NCBI RefSeq assembly: GCF_001612885.1 | Contig: NZ_BDBH01000011.1 | Span: 62,001 to 126,000 of the forward strand | Reading direction: 5' to 3' | DNA length: 64,000 nucleotides | Source: Nocardia harenae NBRC 108248 | GTDB lineage: Bacteria; Actinomycetota; Actinomycetes; Mycobacteriales; Mycobacteriaceae | In this document: in pieces, positions 1 through 7,168 of the stretch | Layout: each line of letters starts with the position of its first letter | Numbering within the stretch: position 1 is the stretch's first letter | The notes under the pieces: model-generated | What the model saw: only the letters and a program-made list of their open reading frames with translations | The model's database searches: none | Told to the model about the DNA's origin: nothing | Program-made: the position numbers and the translations under genes

Positions 1-787
1 CGCGGTAGTCATCCATCGGAAGCGGCTGAAGCTTCTCCTCGTGCCCCTTTCTTACACTGCAGTACCGAAATGGACCTCGCTGGTCGATCAACCTATTCAA
101 GTGGGGATCCGCATGGTCCAGTAACCATACCGACATTCCGGTAGCACTATCTAACCGAAAGTGCTCCCATGCACGCCATGCCGACTCCAGACGCAACGTA
201 GCTTCTTGGTGTCTCCACCATTCCGGACACCAAACAGCATCACTTCTGTCGAATACTTGTCGCTGATAAACAATCGAGAAATATTCCGCTACAAATTCCG
301 AAACGCTCGAATAGAAGCACGGCGATCCGGCCGTTTCGCCACTCTCACTGCGATACCCTGCCGGCGGCAAGGTGACCGGCAAGGGGGTCAGCGTGTACTG
401 GTGACCGCTCCGAACACTGCAGTAGCGAAATGGGCCTTCCTGGTCGGTCAGGATTGCCATATGAGGTGCTGCGTGATCGAGAAGCCAGACACCCATCCCG
501 GTCTCACTGTTCAGGCGATAGTGCTCCCATGCCCGCCAGAGGGCATCAAGCCGCGCAAATGCTTCTGCGTGCTTATACCATTCGGGACACCATACCGTGT
601 CGTTCAAATCGGTGACCTGGCGTCGATAAACAATGGTGAAATAGTTTTCAACAAATTCCACAACCGTTGGATAGACCGTCGGCTCTTGAAGCACGTCATC
701 CCCCAACCGGCGAGCTACGAAACCGAGCAGACTGTGACGATACCACCCTGGGCCTGTCTCAGCACGACGTTGATCTAAATCCCGCAC
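1..787 (-). CDS. Partial protein with two tandem DUF4913 domains
   Basis: The minus frame is open from the window edge, so the C-terminus lies outside. It contains two copies of a domain of about 100 residues. The first (about 658 down to 380) has the hallmarks VYRRQV, WCPEWYKHAEA, LWRAWEH, TGMGVWLLDHA and GPFRYCSV. The second (about 300 down to 10) repeats them as VYQRQV, WCPEWWRHQEA, AWRAWEH, TGMSVWLLDHADPH and GPFRYCSV. These match DUF4913, a family of unknown function common in actinobacterial phages and integrative or conjugative elements. The DNA is visibly more AT-rich than the rest of the window, which suggests transfer. The start is unresolved: GTG at 787 overlaps a hairpin, and TTG at 706 or GTG at 694 are alternatives, so the gene may also be 5'-truncated. 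Confidence 0.72.
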   Translation of the reverse strand, partial: MRDLDQRRAETGPGWYRHSLLGFVARRLGDDVLQEPTVYPTVVEFVENYFTIVYRRQVTDLNDTVWCPEWYKHAEAFARLDALWRAWEHYRLNSETGMGVWLLDHAAPHMAILTDQEGPFRYCSVRSGHQYTLTPLPVTLPPAGYRSESGETAGSPCFYSSVSEFVAEYFSIVYQRQVFDRSDAVWCPEWWRHQEATLRLESAWRAWEHFRLDSATGMSVWLLDHADPHLNRLIDQRGPFRYCSVRKGHEEKLQPLPMDDYR

Positions 788-805
788 AGTCAACTCAGTG
801 CGGGA
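780..805 (-). terminator. Perfect 8-bp hairpin after the Mce-like remnant
   Basis: TCCCGCAC (780-787) pairs perfectly with GTGCGGGA (798-805) around a 10-base loop. On the minus strand it follows the stop at 816-818 by 11 bases and is followed by TTTAG, so it can act as a weak intrinsic terminator. It also sits at the composition break between the low-GC DUF4913 gene and the GC-rich chromosome-like DNA. Confidence 0.45.
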
Positions 806-815
806 GCATCTCCGT

Positions 816-1274
816 TCACACCGCGGCCGTGCCGGCGAGATCCATCTGCTGGTACTGCTTTCCGTCCAGCCCGAGGTAGTTCCCGGTGTGCGGGTCGTAC
901 TGTGCCGTCCCGAACGACCCGGGCGCGGGCCGTAGCACGAGTCCGGCTGGATGCCCTGCGCCTCCGGGTTGGGGTCCCGGGGGTAGGAGCCGAGCAGCGG
1001 CTGCTCGTTGGCGAGCGGGACGAATCCCTCTTCGCTGTGGCAGAGCGCGGCGGTCTGGGCGCGCTCGCGCGCAGTCATCCATCGGGGTGCCGTGCTCAAG
1101 GCTCAGGTGCAGCTCGGCTCGCACGAGCTGCGTGTAGTGGTCGGTGCACCTGCGTGCCGAGCTGCAGTGGGGGCCACTCAGGGCTCGCAGGTGCGCCACA
1201 TCGGCTCCGGTGTGCCGCAGGAGCATCTCGATATCGCCGTCGGCGAGCGGGGTGAGGCGGTCCATCGATCGCAC
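816..1274 (-). pseudogene. Frameshifted remnant resembling an Mce C-terminal tail
   Basis: No single frame gives a convincing protein. The frame ending at the TGA 816-818 reads LRPAPGSFGTAQYDP then TGNYLGLDGKQYQQMDLAGT, which resembles the proline-rich tail of Mce proteins (YDPxTGxYxGPDGxxYxQxDL). Just upstream the sensible reading (EEGFVPLANEQPLLGSYP, PNPEAQGIQPDS) is in another frame (about 1078-940). Further upstream (CTDHYTQLVRAELHLSLEHGTP) it returns to the first frame. Two compensating frameshifts are needed to join them, so this is called a decayed gene. The upstream third is not recognised. The Mce assignment rests on the tail motif only. Confidence 0.4.
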
Positions 1275-1340
1275 GGCACCGATGACACCCCCGCCCGCAA
1301 CGGCATACTCAGGACATTCCGGGCATGATCCGGATCACCC

Positions 1341-1371
1341 TTGACTGTGCCGCTACGGCACACCCGAGACT
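1341..1371 (+). promoter_or_regulatory. MerR-type operator-promoter
   Basis: TTGACT (1341-1346) is a good -35 box. A perfect 7-bp inverted repeat TGTGCCG-CTA-CGGCACA (1346-1362) fills the spacer, and GAGACT (1366-1371) can serve as -10, giving a 19-bp spacer. A dyad inside an over-long 19-bp spacer is the classic layout of promoters controlled by MerR proteins, which untwist the DNA to activate. It lies 30 bases before the merR-like gene at 1402, so autoregulation and control of the downstream hydrolase are likely. Confidence 0.7.
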
Positions 1372-1401
1372 GGCCGCACCGACCGACCCGAGGAGGACAG
1401 C

Positions 1402-2115
1402 ATGGGGTGGAGCACCAGGCAGCTCGCCGAGCTCGCCGGCACCAGCCTGCGCACGGTGCGGCACTACCACGACGTCGGGCTGCTGCCCGAGCCCGAGCGC
1501 GGCAGCAACAACTACAAGCACTACGGCGTGCGGCACCTGGTGCGGCTGCTGCAGATCAAGCGCCTCACCGACCTGGGCTTCTCGCTGCCGCAGATCGCCG
1601 AGATGGGCGATGCCGACGACCATCCCGAGGCGGCGCTGCGCGCACTGGACAAGGAGCTGGAGGCGACCATCGAGAGGTTGCAGCGGGCCAGGGTGGAGCT
1701 CGGCCTGCTGCTCCGGCACGCCCCGCCCACCGACCTGCCGCCGGAGCTGGCGCTGGCCGCCGCCGACGCCAACCTCTCCGGCGCCGACCGGGGCCTGGTG
1801 ACGGTGATGAGCAGGCTGCTCACCGGCGACCAGCTCGACTCCTACGCCGAGCTGCTCCGGGCGGGCGACTCCACCGAGGTCGACCGCGAGTTCGACGACC
1901 TGCCCGCCGACGCCGACGCCGAGACCACGCGGGACCTGGCCGAACGCATGCTCCCGCGGATTCGCGAGGTGCTCGCCGAGCACCCGGACCTCCGCGATCT
2001 CGATCTGCCCCCGCAGCGCGCCGCGCAGACCATCGGCGTCGCGCTGCGCGATCTCTACAACCCGGCCCAGCTCCAGGTCATGCGGCACATCGGCCTCGGC
2101 CTGCAGAGCGACTGA
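1402..2115 (+). CDS. MerR-family transcriptional regulator
   Basis: This 237-residue protein has an N-terminal winged-helix MerR domain (residues 2-70): STRQLAELAGTSLRTVRHYHDVGLLPEP gives helix-turn-helix plus wing 1, and YGVRHLVRLLQIKRLTDLGFSL is the second DNA-contacting segment. A helical dimerisation stretch follows (about 75-105). The roughly 130-residue C-terminal part lacks the Cys ligands of metal-sensing MerR proteins and is acidic and helical, so an effector-binding or protein-interaction role is more likely. The ATG follows AGGAGGACAG at good spacing. It is 19 bases upstream of a secreted hydrolase gene, which it probably controls together with itself through the dyad at 1346-1362. 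The inducer is unknown. Confidence 0.85.
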   Translation: MGWSTRQLAELAGTSLRTVRHYHDVGLLPEPERGSNNYKHYGVRHLVRLLQIKRLTDLGFSLPQIAEMGDADDHPEAALRALDKELEATIERLQRARVELGLLLRHAPPTDLPPELALAAADANLSGADRGLVTVMSRLLTGDQLDSYAELLRAGDSTEVDREFDDLPADADAETTRDLAERMLPRIREVLAEHPDLRDLDLPPQRAAQTIGVALRDLYNPAQLQVMRHIGLGLQSD

Positions 2116-2134
2116 ATCCAACGAGGGGACACCC

Positions 2135-3661
2135 ATGCGCAGCTTCGCCCGGATCGCGGCACTGGCCGCGGCGATCCCGCTGGCACTCGGCCTCGCCGGT
2201 TGCGGCGGCGAGCCGGACCTCGGCCGCTTCTACGACCAGGACCTCACCTTCGGCCCGTGCACCGGCTACGCCACCACCGCCGCCGACGACCAGGCCATCA
2301 CCGGCAATCCCGCACTCCGGTGCGCCCGCCTCGAGGTCCCGCTCGACCACGCCGACCCGGACGGCCGCACCCTGAGCATCGCGGTGCTGAAGGCCCCCGC
2401 CCGCGGCGAGCGAATCGGTTCACTGCTGCTCAACCCCGGCGGCCCCGGCGGCCCCGGCATGAGCATGGCCGCGGTCGGCGCGCAGACCCTGGCGCAGAGC
2501 CCGGTCACCGAGCGCTTCGACCTCATCGGCTTCGACCCGCGCGGCGTCGGTGCCTCCACCCCCGCGGTGGACTGCTTCACCGACGCCGAGATCGACGCGG
2601 GCCAGGCGACCACCTCGGTCCTCATCGGCCCGAAGAAGCTCACCGCCGACGACACCCGCCGCCTGGTCGAGCGCTGCGCCGAAGGCTCCGGCGGGATGGA
2701 GGTCCTGGCGCACGTCGGGACCAGGGATGCGGTGCGCGACATGGACATCCTGCGCGCGGCGCTCGGCGACGAGAAGCTGAGCTTCCTCGGCCAGAGCTAC
2801 GGCACCCGGCTCGGCGCGGTCTACGCCGAGACCTTCCCGGAGCGGGTGCGCGCGGTCGTCCTGGACAGCGCCATCGACCCGCGGCTCGGCACCGACGAGC
2901 GCCGGATCACCCAGTACACCGGCTTCCAGCGCTCCTTCGAGGCCATGGCCGCCGCCTGCGCCGCCACCCCGGACTGCCCGCTCGGCCCCGACCCCGCCCG
3001 CGCCACCACCGTCTTCCAGGAGCTGACCCGCCCGCTGCTCGACCGACCGGTCACCATCGCCGACGGCAGGCCGCTGGAGTACGACGGCGCCACCGGCAGC
3101 GTGATCGCCGGACTCTACGACGCCAGGGCGTGGCCGGTGATCTGGAAGGGCATCGCCGAACTCCGCGAGGGCCGCGGCGACACGCTGGCCGCCATCGGCG
3201 ACGCCTTCGGCGGCCGCGGCGCCGACGGCCGCTACGGCAACTTCACCGAGGCGCTCTTCGCCATCAACTGCCTGGACGAGCAGCGCCACACCCCCGAGCA
3301 GGAGGTCGAGCTGAAGGGGCGGATCCAGCAGGTAGCTCCCTTCCTGGACACCGGTCTCGGCCCCGACGGCGCCCGCGACCCGTGCGAATCCTGGCCCGCC
3401 GAGCCCACTCTCGGCTACCCGTACGCCACCGGCATCGACGGCCTCCCGCCCACCCTCACCATCGGCGTCACCGGCGACCCCTCCACCCCCTACCCGGGCA
3501 GCGTCGGCCTGGCCGAGACCCTCGGCGGCGCCCTGCTCACCGTCGACGGCGAGCAGCACACGGTCGCGCTCGGCGGCACCAGCCCCTGCGTCAACGACGC
3601 GGTGGCCCGCTACCTGATCGACCTCGAGACCCCGGAGCCCGGCGCCCGCTGCGCGCTATGA
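2135..3661 (+). CDS. Secreted alpha/beta-hydrolase lipoprotein, TAP-like (peptidase S33-type)
   Basis: This 508-residue protein begins with a lipoprotein signal (positively charged N-terminus, hydrophobic core, LAGC lipobox at about residues 19-22). The hydrolase fold shows the oxyanion region LLNPGGPGGPG, FDPRGVG, and the nucleophile elbow GQSYGT. The C-terminal TAP-like domain carries the expected late Asp (TGDPSTP) and His (GEQHTVALGG). Relatives include Streptomyces tripeptidyl aminopeptidases and mycobacterial CaeA/Hip1-type cell-envelope esterase-peptidases, so a surface peptidase or esterase is likely but the substrate cannot be told. It starts 19 bases after the MerR gene behind GAGGGGACA and probably forms a two-gene operon with it. 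Its end overlaps the convergent gene by 6 bases. Confidence 0.85.
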   Translation: MRSFARIAALAAAIPLALGLAGCGGEPDLGRFYDQDLTFGPCTGYATTAADDQAITGNPALRCARLEVPLDHADPDGRTLSIAVLKAPARGERIGSLLLNPGGPGGPGMSMAAVGAQTLAQSPVTERFDLIGFDPRGVGASTPAVDCFTDAEIDAGQATTSVLIGPKKLTADDTRRLVERCAEGSGGMEVLAHVGTRDAVRDMDILRAALGDEKLSFLGQSYGTRLGAVYAETFPERVRAVVLDSAIDPRLGTDERRITQYTGFQRSFEAMAAACAATPDCPLGPDPARATTVFQELTRPLLDRPVTIADGRPLEYDGATGSVIAGLYDARAWPVIWKGIAELREGRGDTLAAIGDAFGGRGADGRYGNFTEALFAINCLDEQRHTPEQEVELKGRIQQVAPFLDTGLGPDGARDPCESWPAEPTLGYPYATGIDGLPPTLTIGVTGDPSTPYPGSVGLAETLGGALLTVDGEQHTVALGGTSPCVNDAVARYLIDLETPEPGARCAL

Positions 3662-4834
3662 CGCCGGGCGCGCCGCGGCGGCCAGGAATGCCCGCGCCAC
3701 CGGGTGCAGGCAGTTCGCGCGGTCCGGCGTCGACCAGTACGCGGAGTGCGCCCGCGCGGTGACCAGCAGCCGCGCGGGCCCCACCGCCTCCCCGGTGTAC
3801 CGGATGGACTCGGCGCGAACGCCGTTCAGCTCGAACGATCCGGCCCCCGCGCCCGCGTCGTCGGCGTCCCGCAGATTGGAGGCGAGGATGTCGGCCTCGT
3901 TGAAGATATTGCACCAGGAGACATCCGGTTTCCTCGCGGTCCGGCCCGCGAGGAAGGACGGCGCGTACAGCCGCACGATGTCCAGCGGGCTGCCGACGGT
4001 CCAGATCTGCTGGACCGAGTCCATGGCCGCGTGGCCGTGCAGGTCGGTCGCTCTCGGCAGCACCGCGTCCAGCACGACGAGGCTGCCGAAACAGTAGCCG
4101 AGCAGGTGCACCGGCCCGGTCCAGCCATTGCGGCGGAGCTGGACGACGGCCGAGTCGAGGCGCTGGGTGATGGTGCTCGCCACGCTGTCGTCGTTGTGCG
4201 CGTAGCGGATGAAGCGGTCGGCGACGGCGGCCAGCGCGAGAATCCGGCGCCGGACACCCGCCCAGGTGAGCGCCGAGGCGGTGGTCGCCACCCCGAAGGT
4301 CGCGGTGGCGTTCTGCTCCTCGGTGCCGAGCCACATCCAGAGCGGCAGGTCGAGGCCGAGCGTGGCGAGCAGCGCGTACCCGGCGATCAGCACGCCGAAG
4401 CCGAGGCTGCCGACGGCGGCCATCCCCGCGGCCAGTTGCACCTTCGTGCGCAGCCCCTTCGCCGGGCGGCGCCACGCCCGCGCCAGGTGAACCAGGCCGC
4501 GAACCGCCAGCACCACCGACTTCACCATCCCGCCGACCACCGACGGCGTCGCCGGCGCGGTCGAGGGATCGAGCGCGTTCCGGTAGTCGTACTCGAAAAC
4601 CTGGAGTATCGGCCGGTTCTCGCCGTCGACGACGGTCGGCGCGACCGTGAGCGCGGGCGGGGCGGGCACCTCCGCCGCCGAGACCGCCGTGAAGACGCGG
4701 CAGGCGTCGGCCTGCGTCATCTCCTCGGCGAGCACCGCGGCCAGCGCCTCCGCCGTATTCGCGCTCCCCGCACCCAATCCCGGGGCGAAGATCAGCACCG
4801 GAGCCGCCTTCACCCCGCCCACTTCGACCGCCAT
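3656..4834 (-). CDS. Membrane protein with a Cys-nucleophile alpha/beta-hydrolase signature
   Basis: This 392-residue protein starts at the ATG 4834; an upstream TTG at 4912 would add 26 residues but has no ribosome site. An early hydrolase-like strand VLIFAPGLGAGSANT is followed by one or two hydrophobic segments (around residues 120-170). The later half has LLGYCFGSLVVLDAV, an elbow of form GxCxG where most hydrolases have Ser, then WTVGSPLDIVRLY and a possible catalytic His in TARAHSAYW. Cys elbows occur in dienelactone hydrolases, but overall similarity here is low. It is a single gene, convergent with the TAP-like hydrolase. Function is unassigned, and a lipase-like or structural role is equally possible. 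Confidence 0.72.
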   Translation of the reverse strand: MAVEVGGVKAAPVLIFAPGLGAGSANTAEALAAVLAEEMTQADACRVFTAVSAAEVPAPPALTVAPTVVDGENRPILQVFEYDYRNALDPSTAPATPSVVGGMVKSVVLAVRGLVHLARAWRRPAKGLRTKVQLAAGMAAVGSLGFGVLIAGYALLATLGLDLPLWMWLGTEEQNATATFGVATTASALTWAGVRRRILALAAVADRFIRYAHNDDSVASTITQRLDSAVVQLRRNGWTGPVHLLGYCFGSLVVLDAVLPRATDLHGHAAMDSVQQIWTVGSPLDIVRLYAPSFLAGRTARKPDVSWCNIFNEADILASNLRDADDAGAGAGSFELNGVRAESIRYTGEAVGPARLLVTARAHSAYWSTPDRANCLHPVARAFLAAAARPAS

Positions 4835-4960
4835 GCGCCGCCCCCACTTCGTTCGCACCCCGGCTACGGCCGGGCTCCGAAGCCTACGCGAGTCAGCGGT
4901 GAAGGTGGGCAACGTCTCCCACCCGCACAGCGGGATTCTCTCGTGACTCGGCGAGAACGC

Positions 4961-4984
4961 GAGGCCCCGGCGAGCCAGGGCCTC
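4961..4984 (-). terminator. Hairpin downstream of the TetR gene
   Basis: GAGGCCC (4961-4967) pairs with GGGCCTC (4978-4984) around a 10-base loop. It lies 13 bases past the stop of the minus-strand tetR gene at 4998, so it probably ends that transcript. There is no clear T tract. Confidence 0.45.
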
Positions 4985-4997
4985 GGGAGCGGGGAGC

Positions 4998-5648
4998 TCA
5001 GCGCGCGGCGATACCGTGCGCGCAGAAGCGCCAGACCTCGTCGGCGGTGATCGGGTCGGGATCGCCGTCGGTATCCGAGGGCTGGGCGATGAACATGACC
5101 GTCTGCATGGTCAGCGCGGCCAGCCGGCGCGGGTTGCCGTCGGGCACCAGCGCACCCGCCTCCTGCACCTCGACGAGCAGGTCGGAGAAGAGCGTGAAGA
5201 GCGCTGTGTGCGCCGAGCGCACCGCCTGCGGGTGCGAGCCGATGAGCTGCGGCGCGAACTCGGTGAAGAGCGGGCGCCGCGCCTCCGGGTCGGGGCGGCA
5301 GAGCTGGAAGAGCAGCTCGACCGCGGTGCGCAGCTTCGCCACCGGGTCGTCGGCGGCGCCGGTGGCGGCCCTGATCTGCGCGGCGGTGCGGCCGACCGCG
5401 TCCTCGTAGAGCGCGAGCAGCAGCTCGTGCTTGCCGTCGAACTGCAGGTAGAAGCTGCGCAGCGACTGCCGAGAGCGGTCGACCACCTCCTGCACCGTGA
5501 AATCGGTGCTCCCCTTCTCGGTGATGATGGCCTGCGCGGCGTCCAGGAACTTCTGCACCCGGTCGCCCGCCCGCCGCGTCGCGGTACGCAGCGACCGCTC
5601 CACGGCACGCTGCTTCCAGGCGGGCTGCTGCTCCTCGCTGGTGTGCAT
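4998..5648 (-). CDS. TetR-family regulator A (paralogue of 10815-11459)
   Basis: This 216-residue protein has an N-terminal TetR helix-turn-helix at about residues 30-80: RVQKFLDAAQAIITEKG, FTVQEVVDRSRQSLRSFY, LQFDGKHELLLALYED. The C-terminal ligand-binding part is nearly collinear with the TetR at 10815-11459 (LRTAVELLFQLCRP, RRPLFTEFAPQL, ITADEVWRFCAHGI). The recognition helices differ by about one residue, so both should read the same operator. TAGGAT lies exactly 6 bases before the ATG (5655-5660), which suggests a leaderless mRNA. None of the regulon palindromes described elsewhere was seen in front of this copy, unlike its paralogue, so it may be constitutive or control a subset. Confidence 0.85.
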   Translation of the reverse strand: MHTSEEQQPAWKQRAVERSLRTATRRAGDRVQKFLDAAQAIITEKGSTDFTVQEVVDRSRQSLRSFYLQFDGKHELLLALYEDAVGRTAAQIRAATGAADDPVAKLRTAVELLFQLCRPDPEARRPLFTEFAPQLIGSHPQAVRSAHTALFTLFSDLLVEVQEAGALVPDGNPRRLAALTMQTVMFIAQPSDTDGDPDPITADEVWRFCAHGIAAR

Positions 5649-5654
5649 CAGGGC

Positions 5655-5717
5655 ATCCTACTCGGCGCGGTAGCGCATTGTACGGCGGCGCGCAGTGGCG
5701 CACAACACGTGTGCGCC
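5655..5717 (-). promoter_or_regulatory. Leaderless-type -10 and an 8-bp inverted repeat before tetR A
   Basis: On the minus strand TAGGAT (5660-5655) stands 6 bases from the ATG, the geometry of leaderless actinobacterial transcripts. Upstream, GGCGCACA (5697-5704) and TGTGCGCC (5710-5717) form a perfect inverted repeat with a 5-base centre. This could be an operator for the divergent tetR and solute-binding protein genes. Its right arm shares 13 bases (CACGTGTGCGCCG) with the tandem repeat at 37295-37339. Confidence 0.45.
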
Positions 5718-5758
5718 GCCACCAGGCGGAGCATGGAGACCCCGAAGGCGGCGGCCTG

Positions 5759-5854
5759 ATGACACGCCGCATCCCGGTCACCGGCGAAGAACGCGACCGG
5801 CTGATCCAGCCCGGAATCGGATTCCATCCCACGCCGCTGACCCGCGCGGCATAA
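5759..5854 (+). CDS. Possible 31-residue small ORF before the ABC importer
   Basis: An ATG at 5759 opens a 31-codon frame (MTRRIPVTGEERDRLI, then GIGFHPTPLTRAA) ending at TAA 5852-5854. It begins inside the TGA of an 8-codon frame at 5733-5759 (TGATG overlap). The composition is protein-like and TAA is rare in this genome. It resembles no family I recognise, and it could be a chance frame in the 240-base leader of the solute-binding protein gene. Confidence 0.2.
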   Translation: MTRRIPVTGEERDRLIQPGIGFHPTPLTRAA

Positions 5855-5890
5855 TCGGGACCGGCTGTCGGGCAACGGCATCGGGGGAGC

Positions 5891-7168
5891 ATGGTTTCAC
5901 GCAGGGCGGTGTTGCGGGCGGGTGCGCTGCTCCCGCTGGCGGCGGGGTGCGGGACGGGTCCGTTCGGCGGGCCGGGGGCGGTGCGGATCGCGGTGGCGTG
6001 GAGCGGGGGTGAGCTGGCCGCTTTCCGTTCCGTGCTCGACGCTTTGGAGCTGAACACCGTCGAGGTGGTGCCGCTGGGCGACGATATCGACACCGCGTTC
6101 GGGTCGTCGGGGCGCGAGGCGCCGGACATCGTGATGATGCCGCAGATCGGGCAGGTGCAGACGCTCGCCGCGCGCGGGAGGTTGCGGGAGTCGTCCGATC
6201 AGGTGTGGCAGGGAGCGCCCTACGAGAAGTACTGGGAGCGGCTGCTCTTCCACGATGGCAAGCCCTACGGCGCGCCGTTCAAGGTGACGGCCAAGTCGCT
6301 GGTGTGGTTCGACCGGGAGGGGATGGCGACGTACGGGCTCGGCGATCCGGCCGGGTGGAGCGTGCGGGACTGGGTGGCGGCGGCCGGGGAGCTCTCCGGT
6401 GGGCCGGTGCGCTTTCTCGCGCCCGCGGGTGCCGATGGGTGGTCCTTGACGGACAGTTTCGAGAACATGCTGCTCGCCGAGGCACCCGGCGACTATGCCG
6501 AGCTGGCCGAGAGCACATCGCCGCGACGCTGGGATCGACGCGGGGTGCGGGCCGCACTGTCGAACCTCGGCGCGCTGTGGGGTGTTCGTGCGGAGCGCGG
6601 GATCGGTTACGCGCTGACCAGGCAGTTCCCCGATGCGGTCCGGGAGGTGTTCGACCGCCGCACCGCGCTCATGGTGGTGATGCCCGACTTCGCCGAGCCC
6701 ATCGTGCGGCGCTGCCTGCGGCACGCGAGACGCGCCGACGAGGTCGTGGGAACCACCTGGTTCCCGCCTGCTCCCGGCGGGGTCCGGCCGCACATCGTCG
6801 GGGGTGATGTCGCGGTGGTGACCGCGCGGGCGAGCGATACGGCGACGGAGGTGGTCGCGGCGCTCGCCGGGAACAAGGCGGCGAAGCCGTGGATCGAGGG
6901 GTACGGCGGGTTCATCGGGCCGCATCGGGACACCGAGGGGGCTTACTCGCGGATGCTCGCGCCGGTGGCCGGGGAGCTGGCCGGGGAACCGGCCGCGGAG
7001 CCGGTCTTCGAGCTGTCCGAGCGGATCGGCGCCATGGGCGGGCGGCACGGGTTGTGGCCGGTGCTGACCGGGTTCCTCACCGAGGTCGGGGACGGCGCGA
7101 AGCCGGTGGAGTCCGCCGTGGAGCGGGCCGTCGCGGCACTGGACGAGCGGGAACGGCGGCCGCGGTGA
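5891..7168 (+). CDS. ABC-importer solute-binding lipoprotein (family 1, sugar-type)
   Basis: This 425-residue protein has a signal peptide with twin arginine-like SRRAVLRAGALLPLAAGC, where Cys 20 is the likely lipidated residue. The rest fits family 1 extracellular solute-binding proteins: IAVAWSGGELAAF at the first strand, PDIVMMPQIGQVQTLAARG, a hinge GKPYGAPFKVTAKSLVWFDR, and TALMVVMPDFAEP. Such proteins usually bind mono- or oligosaccharides or polyols, but the ligand is not deducible. The ATG follows GGGGGAGC. The stop overlaps the ATG of the permease gene (TGATG), so the two are translationally coupled. No ATPase gene is nearby. Confidence 0.88.
   Translation: MVSRRAVLRAGALLPLAAGCGTGPFGGPGAVRIAVAWSGGELAAFRSVLDALELNTVEVVPLGDDIDTAFGSSGREAPDIVMMPQIGQVQTLAARGRLRESSDQVWQGAPYEKYWERLLFHDGKPYGAPFKVTAKSLVWFDREGMATYGLGDPAGWSVRDWVAAAGELSGGPVRFLAPAGADGWSLTDSFENMLLAEAPGDYAELAESTSPRRWDRRGVRAALSNLGALWGVRAERGIGYALTRQFPDAVREVFDRRTALMVVMPDFAEPIVRRCLRHARRADEVVGTTWFPPAPGGVRPHIVGGDVAVVTARASDTATEVVAALAGNKAAKPWIEGYGGFIGPHRDTEGAYSRMLAPVAGELAGEPAAEPVFELSERIGAMGGRHGLWPVLTGFLTEVGDGAKPVESAVERAVAALDERERRPR

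Noticed and set aside
2420..3559. Large antisense frame opposite the TAP-like hydrolase
   Set aside because: It is a high-GC shadow: Val/Gly/Ala/Arg-rich, with no domain. The same applies to the long frames opposite mceF, the P450s and the TIR gene.
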